NCBI GenBank assembly: GCA_023136715.1
Contig: JAGLQT010000230.1
Location: forward strand, 1-11,910
Source: Gammaproteobacteria bacterium
GTDB taxonomy: Bacteria; Pseudomonadota; Gammaproteobacteria; SZUA-229
DNA: 11,910 nt
Reading direction: 5' to 3'
The position numbers and the translations under genes are program-made. The notes under the pieces were generated by a model, which saw only the letters and a program-made list of their open reading frames with translations, was not told the DNA's origin and ran no database searches. Shown here in pieces: positions 6,626 through 11,910 of this stretch (within the stretch, counting starts at the first letter, position 1; each line of letters starts with the position of its first letter).

Positions 6626-7960
6626 TTATTCTATTACTGCAGGCAGCCAGCCCTGATCATTAACGTACTCATCGGCTAACCAGTAATGACCAACAGCAAT
6701 CAAATGCTCGCCATAATAGACTAGCGGTATTCTCGAACGTTGCCATGGTGGTATCCCCACTTCCTGCATCAGTTTCTTCAGGCTGTGTGTATTCTTTCTA
6801 CCTGCAGGCCGTATCTTTTCCCCACCCTGTCGAAAAGCGACTGTCAGCTTTTTATCCAGCAACTCTGGCTTTAATCCTTGCAAAGCTCCCTTCTCTACTT
6901 GTAAGCCAACACCCAAATCTTTAAATACAAGTTTTTCTCTGGGATTCCATTCAAAGGTTTCTGAGACATCGTGCTCTATTCGTTTTAGGCAGTACAATTT
7001 TTCCTGATAGCGACGAATTTCAGACTCACCCCAGCACACTTCAGGCTTAGCATCATCCGCAGCCGTTAACATTGACTGCACCACCTGATGCAAAACATTC
7101 GCTGTCGGCGCATCGTAAGCGCATTGATGTATCCAGGATCGTAATACATTTAACTGCCTGGCTTCGGATAGCTTTAATAACCCAGCAACATCAATCACGT
7201 TAGATTGATGCGTAACAATGGATGCCAAATCAATCGACGCCATGGCCTCGATAATTTCCAGCGCAGCCTGCTGCTGAATAGCGACTTTAGATAATGAATT
7301 ACCCAACTGCGACCAACGATTTTTAATAACAGGGATGACATCATGACGTAATAAATTACGATCAAAATCGGTATCCGTATTACTCGGATCCTCGATCCAT
7401 TTCAGATTATTTTCAATCGCATAACCATGAACTTCATCACGACTAAAATTTAGCAGCGGCCGGGCATGGAAAGTCTGATGAGATTCACGCATCATCGGCA
7501 TGGCCGCCAGCCCCGCTACGCCTGCACCACGAAACAACTGTAACAATACAGTTTCAGACTGATCATCCTGATGATGCGCGGTTAATAAACAGTCACCCGG
7601 TTCCAGCTCAGACTTTAAGGCTTTATAGCGTGCTTTTCGCGCAGTTTCCTCGGGGCTTTCACCGGAGCGCTTACTGGCATCGACATGAATGGTTTTGAAA
7701 GCTACCTGAAGAGCTTCACAAACCTCGGCGCAGTGCTCTGACCATTGGTCAGCTTCGTCCTGTAAACCGTGATGGATATAAACCGCTCGCACCGGCAAGC
7801 TTGAGGCTTGTGAACACAGGTGCAGCAGAACGTGTGAATCCAGGCCACCGCTATAAGCGACCAAATAACGCTTGATGCCTGAAACACCTTCAGCGGAGGA
7901 AGAAGATTGATTAAAAAAAAGCGATTCCAGAGCTTCTGTGAATCGCTTTAATAGAGTCAT
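6626..7960 (-). CDS. tilS: tRNA(Ile)-lysidine synthetase TilS
   Basis: A 444-aa cytoplasmic enzyme. It attaches lysine to C34 of the CAU-anticodon tRNA-Ile using ATP, turning it into an AUA reader; it is essential in most bacteria. The N-terminal PP-loop ATPase shows Ser-Gly-Gly-Leu-Asp-Ser at 37-42, the TilS signature around His-His-Gln-Asp-Asp-Gln-Ser-Glu-Thr (129-137), and Asp-Pro-Ser-Asn with Arg-Asn-x-Leu-Arg (191-205). A helical tRNA-binding domain (about 215-320) and the C-terminal TilS_C domain (about 370-440; Phe-Arg-x-Gly-Gly-Glu, Pro-Trp-x-Arg-x-Arg-Ile-Pro-Leu) follow, as in the long proteobacterial form. It starts 21 bases after accA. The ATG at 7960 has no clear Shine-Dalgarno, but the upstream frame closes without another start. 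The P-loop lies some 17 residues further in than in E. coli. A terminator-like hairpin sits in codons 4-15. Confidence 0.95.
   Translation of the reverse strand: MTLLKRFTEALESLFFNQSSSSAEGVSGIKRYLVAYSGGLDSHVLLHLCSQASSLPVRAVYIHHGLQDEADQWSEHCAEVCEALQVAFKTIHVDASKRSGESPEETARKARYKALKSELEPGDCLLTAHHQDDQSETVLLQLFRGAGVAGLAAMPMMRESHQTFHARPLLNFSRDEVHGYAIENNLKWIEDPSNTDTDFDRNLLRHDVIPVIKNRWSQLGNSLSKVAIQQQAALEIIEAMASIDLASIVTHQSNVIDVAGLLKLSEARQLNVLRSWIHQCAYDAPTANVLHQVVQSMLTAADDAKPEVCWGESEIRRYQEKLYCLKRIEHDVSETFEWNPREKLVFKDLGVGLQVEKGALQGLKPELLDKKLTVAFRQGGEKIRPAGRKNTHSLKKLMQEVGIPPWQRSRIPLVYYGEHLIAVGHYWLADEYVNDQGWLPAVIE
7913..7949 (-). terminator. Terminator-like hairpin inside the start of tilS (downstream of accA)
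   Basis: AAAGCGATTC (7918-7927) and GAATCGCTTT (7940-7949) pair as a perfect 10-bp stem. Four further pairs, CAGA with TCTG, form past a one-base bulge and enclose a 3-base loop. Read on the minus strand the stem runs into eight consecutive T residues (7920-7913). It has the form of an intrinsic terminator for accA but lies 11 to 47 bases into the tilS coding sequence. The structure is seen; termination or attenuation is inferred. Only four of the ten outer pairs are G-C, so efficiency may be partial. Confidence 0.55.
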
Positions 7961-7981
7961 CGATGAGGATCTTAAACAGAT

Positions 7982-8950
7982 TTAACTTGCTTCCTGCTCA
8001 AGGAATTCACCGAATGAAGTCAGGCGTTCGTAACGAGTTTCCAGTAATTTTTCCATACCGACCTTCTCGAAGTTTTCCAGACTATCAACCAGAGCCTGTT
8101 TGATGTTTCTCGCAGTTTCATCAATATCTCTATGAGCACTACCAAGAGGCTCTCTGATAATTTGATCAACCAGACCACGTTCTTGTAAAATTTTGGCCGT
8201 AATACCCATAGCATTGGCGGCATCTTCGGCCTTGTCAGCACTCTTCCACAAAATGGAAGCACAGCCTTCAGGTGAAATGACAGAATATGTGCTGTATTCC
8301 AGCATCATGACGCGATCACCGACACCAATCGCCAAAGCACCACCAGAACCACCTTCACCAATCACGGTGCAGATAATCGGTGTTTTCAGATCAGCCATGA
8401 CAAACAAATTACGTGCAATTGCTTCTGACTGTCCACGCTCTTCAGCACCAATACCAGGATAAGCACCCGGAGTATCGATAAAAGTTAACACTGGAATTCT
8501 GAACCGCTCAGCCATCTTCATTAAACGCAAAGCTTTGCGGTAGCCTTCAGGGCGAGGCATACCGAAGTTACGGCGAATATTCTCTTTAGTATCACGGCCT
8601 TTCTGATGTCCAATCACCATCACAGGCATACCATCCAGACGCGCAAGACCACCTACCAGTGCGGCATCATCCGCGTAGGCACGATCACCGTGCAATTCCT
8701 GAAAATCGGTAAAAATACGATCAATATAATCCAGCGTATAAGGACGCATAGGATGACGTGATAATTTGGATGTCTGCCAGGCACCCAGCTTGGCAAAAAT
8801 ATTTTTGGTCAAACTGCGAGATTTCTCTTCCAACTTGCTGATTTCTTCACCAATATTGATCTCGGTGTCATCGCCAACATAACGCAGTTCTTCAATTTTG
8901 GCTTCGAGTTCGGCGATAGGTTGTTCAAAATCTAGGTAATTTGGATTCAT
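7982..8950 (-). CDS. accA: Acetyl-CoA carboxylase carboxyltransferase subunit alpha
   Basis: A 322-aa subunit (E. coli 319 aa). With AccD it forms the carboxyltransferase that moves CO2 from carboxybiotin on AccB to acetyl-CoA, making malonyl-CoA, the committed step of fatty-acid synthesis in the cytoplasm. It is near-identical in layout to the E. coli protein: an N-terminal Leu-Asp-Phe-Glu-Gln-Pro-Ile-Ala-Glu-Leu-Glu helix (6-16), Arg-Pro-Tyr-Thr-Leu-Asp-Tyr (69-75), Asp-Thr-Pro-Gly-Ala-Tyr-Pro-Gly (159-166), the oxyanion-hole glycine run Gly-Glu-Gly-Gly-Ser-Gly-Gly-Ala (198-205), and Ser-Pro-Glu-Gly-Cys-Ala-Ser-Ile-Leu-Trp-Lys (226-236). It lies between truD (120-base gap) and tilS (21-base gap). 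The accA-to-tilS order is familiar from Gammaproteobacteria, though other genes lie between them in E. coli. The ATG at 8950 gives the family N-terminus; a weak GAGA precedes it. Confidence 0.98.
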   Translation of the reverse strand: MNPNYLDFEQPIAELEAKIEELRYVGDDTEINIGEEISKLEEKSRSLTKNIFAKLGAWQTSKLSRHPMRPYTLDYIDRIFTDFQELHGDRAYADDAALVGGLARLDGMPVMVIGHQKGRDTKENIRRNFGMPRPEGYRKALRLMKMAERFRIPVLTFIDTPGAYPGIGAEERGQSEAIARNLFVMADLKTPIICTVIGEGGSGGALAIGVGDRVMMLEYSTYSVISPEGCASILWKSADKAEDAANAMGITAKILQERGLVDQIIREPLGSAHRDIDETARNIKQALVDSLENFEKVGMEKLLETRYERLTSFGEFLEQEAS

Positions 8951-9004
8951 GGTCTCGGGAATCTCTTTATTTATTAATGAGTAATATCAAATTCTATAGC
9001 GCAG

Positions 9005-9013
9005 ATTTTAGCA
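9005..9013 (-). promoter_or_regulatory. Candidate extended -10 promoter for accA
   Basis: On the minus strand TGCTAAAAT (9013-9005) matches an extended -10 element (TG, one base, then TAAAAT) in the 120-base gap between truD and accA. It would start transcription about 50 bases before the accA ATG. No good -35 box is at the right distance, which an extended -10 can tolerate. No hairpin terminator for truD is seen in this gap, so accA may also be reached by read-through. Confidence 0.35.
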
Positions 9014-9070
9014 TGCACAGAAAATTCAGCACACTTATCAGAGCGTTTAATTTGGCATTATTTTGAGCCC

Positions 9071-10195
9071 TTATACAAATTGAGCAGCTGGCTCATTCAC
9101 ATCAAGTAACTCACGCAACACCATGGTGGCATAACAACCAGAAGGCAGGTCAAAACTCAGCAATAAATCACCATCCTGTAGCTGCCACGTCATATTAGTC
9201 GGCACAAGCCGTAGCGAGCGGCGCATTTGTTGAACCTTGAATTTACACAGCCCCTGCTTAAACACCGGGTTTTCATCGACAATTTGATTTTCCAGTTCAG
9301 CAGCTTCCGCCTGCGTTCTCAACTCGCCCTCACCCCAAAGCAATGCAGTGGGATGGATTTCTTTGTTCCTGATACGCTCATCCAGATCGGACGAACCATC
9401 ATCCCAAAAACAGGCAGTTTTGCCTTCCAGCATAAAGACATCACCGGGTATTTTTGTATCCCAGACATCCCGCTCTACCCGCTTTGATAGCACACGGTTA
9501 AAAATCCATGAACGCGATGCTGAAAGATAAATACTTTTTTTATGCCTTGGCAGGCGTAAATCATCATTGCTGAACATATAGGCCGCAGCCGACAAATTTG
9601 CCATGCCATGACCAAAACGCTGCTCGCCGAAATAATTCGGCACACCACGCTCGGCTATCAACTGGCAGCGCTGATCAATCGCAGTAGTTAAATCACCAGC
9701 ACCGCCTTTCAGCCCGCGCAATCGAATGGTAAAGCGATTCTCCTTAAGCGCACCTCGGCGAAGCTTGCGACTATGCCGTACCGCCTCCAGCAACTTGATG
9801 TTACCTTCTTCACCTTCTATCAATTCAACCAGCTTCCAGTCAGGGTCCGGCTGTCCCGGCAAATGTACACTAAACCATTGCGAAGTCAGACCATGGCGGT
9901 CTTTTAAACCCGCATAACCGACACAGCGCAACCTGACACCGGCGATTTTTGCCAGTGCCTTGGCGACCCAGTCAGTATTACAGTCGCGTTTTTGAATATG
10001 TAACCAGGCATGCTCACCTTCACCGCTCAATTCAAAAGGCAGCTTCTCATCAACGATAAAGTCTTCAGGAAAAGTTTTGAAACCAGCAGAAATAGCCAGC
10101 GACGGATAAGCATGTTCAAATTGATCGAACTTTAAACCGCGATACAACTCTATGCTCTGATCCTTTATTTGATCATCTGTGGTATTTATGGGCAT
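9071..10195 (-). CDS. truD: tRNA pseudouridine(13) synthase TruD
   Basis: A 374-aa enzyme (E. coli 349 aa) that isomerises U13 of tRNA-Glu to pseudouridine. The catalytic motif Gly-Tyr-Ala-Gly-Leu-Lys-Asp-Arg-His is at 93-101, with the nucleophilic Asp at 99. Other family blocks are Phe-Pro-Glu-Asp-Phe-Ile-Val-Asp-Glu (42-50), Gly-Glu-Gly-Glu-His (58-62), Arg-His-Ser-Arg-Lys-Leu-Arg-Arg-Gly-Ala-Leu-Lys (140-151) and Val-Pro-Asn-Tyr-Phe-Gly-Glu-Gln-Arg-Phe-Gly (185-195). It ends with the expected Val-Leu-Arg-Glu-Leu. The ATG at 10195 gives about 18 more residues before the Pro-Glu-Asp-Phe motif than in E. coli and has only a weak ribosome site. A TTG at 10147, with AAGGA upstream, is a possible later start. 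The start almost touches the divergent SGNH gene, so the truD promoter, if separate, must lie inside that gene. Confidence 0.96.
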   Translation of the reverse strand: MPINTTDDQIKDQSIELYRGLKFDQFEHAYPSLAISAGFKTFPEDFIVDEKLPFELSGEGEHAWLHIQKRDCNTDWVAKALAKIAGVRLRCVGYAGLKDRHGLTSQWFSVHLPGQPDPDWKLVELIEGEEGNIKLLEAVRHSRKLRRGALKENRFTIRLRGLKGGAGDLTTAIDQRCQLIAERGVPNYFGEQRFGHGMANLSAAAYMFSNDDLRLPRHKKSIYLSASRSWIFNRVLSKRVERDVWDTKIPGDVFMLEGKTACFWDDGSSDLDERIRNKEIHPTALLWGEGELRTQAEAAELENQIVDENPVFKQGLCKFKVQQMRRSLRLVPTNMTWQLQDGDLLLSFDLPSGCYATMVLRELLDVNEPAAQFV

Positions 10196-10199
10196 CTCT

Positions 10200-10832
10200 A
10201 TGATTCACACTATAAAAAATTACGCCAGCCTGATTCTTATCCTGCTGATGGCTGGCTTAACGGCCTGCGACTCATCACCTCAGCTCACACCGCTGAGCAA
10301 CAATGCCGTCATACTCGCCTTTGGCGACAGCCTGACTTATGGCACGGGCACCGACAAACAACTAGCTTACCCTGCTCACTTGCAGAAGCTACTCTCCAAA
10401 ACAGTGATTAATGCTGGCGTTCCCGGTGAAGTTAGCAAAACAGGCCTGAACAGACTCGGTAGTTTACTCAAACGCCATCGCCCCGAGCTTTTAATTTTAT
10501 GCCATGGCGGCAATGATATGTTACGTCATTATAATCTGAAACAGACAAAAGATAATCTCCAGAAAATGATCAATCTGGCCAAAGCCAGCAATACACAAGT
10601 CGTGCTAATTGGCGTGCCACAATTTGGCGTCTATCTATCCTCTGCCGACTTCTACCAGAAACTCGCTGACAGCAATCAAATACCACTAGAAAATACCGCA
10701 CTCAGCGACATTCTTGCCGATGCCCGCCTGAAATCAGATCAAATTCACCCCAATGCGGAAGGTTACGCACTGTTCGCAAAAAAAATTCATTTAATCCTCC
10801 AGCAAACTGGGGCTATTTCCAGCACGATTTAG
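10200..10832 (+). CDS. SGNH/GDSL hydrolase lipoprotein (TesA-like esterase/lysophospholipase)
   Basis: A 210-aa exported esterase related to TesA (thioesterase I/lysophospholipase L1). From the ATG at 10200 a lysine-containing start and hydrophobic stretch end in a lipobox Leu-Thr-Ala-Cys, with Cys at residue 23, so it should be lipid-anchored; E. coli TesA is a soluble periplasmic protein. SGNH blocks are complete: Phe-Gly-Asp-Ser-Leu (nucleophile Ser44), Gly76 of block II, Gly-Gly-Asn-Asp (103-106, Asn105), and Asp-Gln-Ile-His (Asp180, His183). Asp at position +2 after the lipid-modified Cys would, by the E. coli Lol rule, favour inner-membrane retention. Two in-frame upstream starts exist (ATG 10188, GTG 10179); both would overlap truD, and no candidate has a strong Shine-Dalgarno. 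The RND gene follows after 59 bases on the same strand, so the two may be co-transcribed. The substrate is unknown. Confidence 0.88.
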   Translation: MIHTIKNYASLILILLMAGLTACDSSPQLTPLSNNAVILAFGDSLTYGTGTDKQLAYPAHLQKLLSKTVINAGVPGEVSKTGLNRLGSLLKRHRPELLILCHGGNDMLRHYNLKQTKDNLQKMINLAKASNTQVVLIGVPQFGVYLSSADFYQKLADSNQIPLENTALSDILADARLKSDQIHPNAEGYALFAKKIHLILQQTGAISSTI

Positions 10833-10891
10833 CGTTAGAATCACGCCCTTGTCGCTTATTGTGACTGCGATATATAAAATGAGGAATCAGC

Positions 10892-11910
10892 ATGGCTGAA
10901 AATTTTGCACACTGGATTATTCGATGGCGCTATCTGGTTGTACTCGCTGCCATCGGCGTAGTTTTCGCTGCGGGTGCAGGCGCACCTCGACTCAGCATGA
11001 GCAATGATTACCGAATGTTTTTTGGTGAGGATAATCCACAGCTGCTCGAATTCGAGCACATGCAAAACACTTTCAACAAAAATGACAACATCATGTTTGT
11101 GGTGACGCCGAAGAATGGCAAAGTTTTCAGTATTGAAACACTCAAAGCCGTTCAGGCAATCACCGAAGCATCCTGGCAAATCCCCTTCTCTACTCGTGTT
11201 GATTCACTCACAAACTACCAGCACACCTATGCAGAAGAAGATGATTTAATCGTTGATGATTTAGTGGTTGACCCTGACGAGTTAAATGAAAACGATCTGG
11301 CACACATCCAGTCCATCGCTATCAACGAACCCATGCTGCTTCATCGTCTGATTTCACCAGACAGTAAATACACCGGCATTAACGTCAACATACAACTACC
11401 CGGCAAAAGTTTGAGCGAAGTACCCGAAGCAGTTGCTTATGCTCGAACAATAAAAACAGAGATGCTGGCGAAGTTCCCGAATATAGAAATTCGCCTTGTT
11501 GGACTTGCGGTTATGAACAACGCTTTCCCTGAAGAGAGCCAGCAAGATGTAAAAACACTTTACCCACTGGCGCTGGCCTTTATCATCATCACCCTGTTCT
11601 TTTTGCTGCGCGGATTCAGTGGTGTCGTCATTTGTTTCATCATGATCATCATGTCAATCATCGTTGCCATGGGTATCAGCGGCTGGATGGGCACCCTGTT
11701 ATCACCGCCAGTACTTTCTGCACCGATTATGATTTTAACCATGGCTATCGCCAACGGCGTACATCTACTGGTGACCATGCGCCACGAAATGGCACTGGGC
11801 AGAGACAAAATCGCTGGCATGGTCGAAAGCATGCGCATCAACTTTCAACCCGTTTTTGTCACATCACTGACCACCATACTGGGTTTTTTGAGTCTTAACT
11901 TTAGTGACGC
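10892..11910 (+). CDS. RND/MMPL-superfamily exporter, N-terminal part (3' end outside window)
   Basis: An open frame runs from the ATG at 10892 to the window edge (339 full codons, no stop). The start has GAGGAA (10881-10886) five bases upstream. The visible layout is the first half of an RND exporter of the COG1033/MMPL type: transmembrane helix 1 (about 13-31), a periplasmic domain (about 32-222) with an acidic stretch near 114-135, then closely packed helices at about 223-240, 243-262, 274-296 and 318-335. The segment Ile-Met-Ile-Leu-Thr-Met-Ala-Ile-Ala-Asn-Gly-Val-His near 279-291 and Phe-x-Pro-Val-Phe-Val-Thr-Ser-Leu-Thr-Thr near 318-328 are family-like. Relatives are usually about 750-900 aa, so more than half lies beyond the window. 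Such proteins export lipids or hydrophobic compounds using the proton gradient. Cargo is unknown; pairing with an SGNH lipoprotein hints at lipids. Confidence 0.88.
   Translation, partial: MAENFAHWIIRWRYLVVLAAIGVVFAAGAGAPRLSMSNDYRMFFGEDNPQLLEFEHMQNTFNKNDNIMFVVTPKNGKVFSIETLKAVQAITEASWQIPFSTRVDSLTNYQHTYAEEDDLIVDDLVVDPDELNENDLAHIQSIAINEPMLLHRLISPDSKYTGINVNIQLPGKSLSEVPEAVAYARTIKTEMLAKFPNIEIRLVGLAVMNNAFPEESQQDVKTLYPLALAFIIITLFFLLRGFSGVVICFIMIIMSIIVAMGISGWMGTLLSPPVLSAPIMILTMAIANGVHLLVTMRHEMALGRDKIAGMVESMRINFQPVFVTSLTTILGFLSLNFSD

Noticed and set aside
10849..10878. TTGTCG plus TATATA as a promoter for the RND gene
   Set aside because: The predicted start would fall on the ribosome-binding site itself, so it is unlikely to drive this gene; co-transcription with the SGNH gene is simpler.
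10856..11179. A 107-codon minus-strand frame opposite the RND exporter gene
   Set aside because: The + strand frame reads clearly as an RND protein with a good ribosome site and membrane helices; the minus frame is its shadow.
11560..11898. Frames on both strands near the right edge, rich in Met or His
   Set aside because: Out-of-frame readings of the transmembrane segments of the RND gene.

Overview
The window reads as ordinary chromosome of a gammaproteobacterium. Nearly every gene has a clear family assignment, and the best matches recalled are gammaproteobacterial: a YceF-type Maf protein, YccA, the order accA then tilS, and TruD. By eye the base composition is moderate and slightly AT-rich. 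I see no insertion sequences, phage genes, CRISPR arrays, long repeats or attachment sites. Species or genus cannot be named from this sequence.

Left part (1-5468): the 3' end of a Maf/YceF-like nucleotide pyrophosphatase is followed on the + strand by a J-domain co-chaperone of the DnaJ-related type. These face a two-gene minus-strand unit: a very large (1281 aa) fused FAD dehydrogenase and iron-sulfur reductase, then a LOG-family (TIGR00730-like) Rossmann protein.

Middle (5469-6625): a tRNA-Ser(UGA) gene on the minus strand has its own stable-RNA-style promoter and intrinsic terminator. It is divergent from yccA, a seven-helix Bax-inhibitor-1-family membrane protein whose E. coli homologue modulates the FtsH protease. 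A bidirectional terminator at 6601-6623 separates yccA from the convergent tilS.

Right part (6626-11910): the minus-strand run truD, accA, tilS holds tRNA pseudouridine-13 synthase, the acetyl-CoA carboxylase alpha subunit and tRNA(Ile)-lysidine synthetase. Divergent from truD, with start codons almost touching, is a lipoprotein-type SGNH/GDSL hydrolase. It is followed by an RND/MMPL-type exporter that runs off the window.

The genes cover tRNA supply and modification (tRNA-Ser, tilS, truD), fatty-acid synthesis (accA), proteostasis (J-protein, YccA), respiratory oxidation of a hydroxy-acid-type substrate (the 1281-aa protein) and envelope lipid handling or export (SGNH lipoprotein and RND protein). 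I found no convincing new multi-gene system. The observations most worth checking are a terminator-like hairpin inside the first codons of tilS, the abutting starts of truD and the SGNH gene, the multi-domain dehydrogenase, and a tRNA terminator that abuts the promoter of the next gene.
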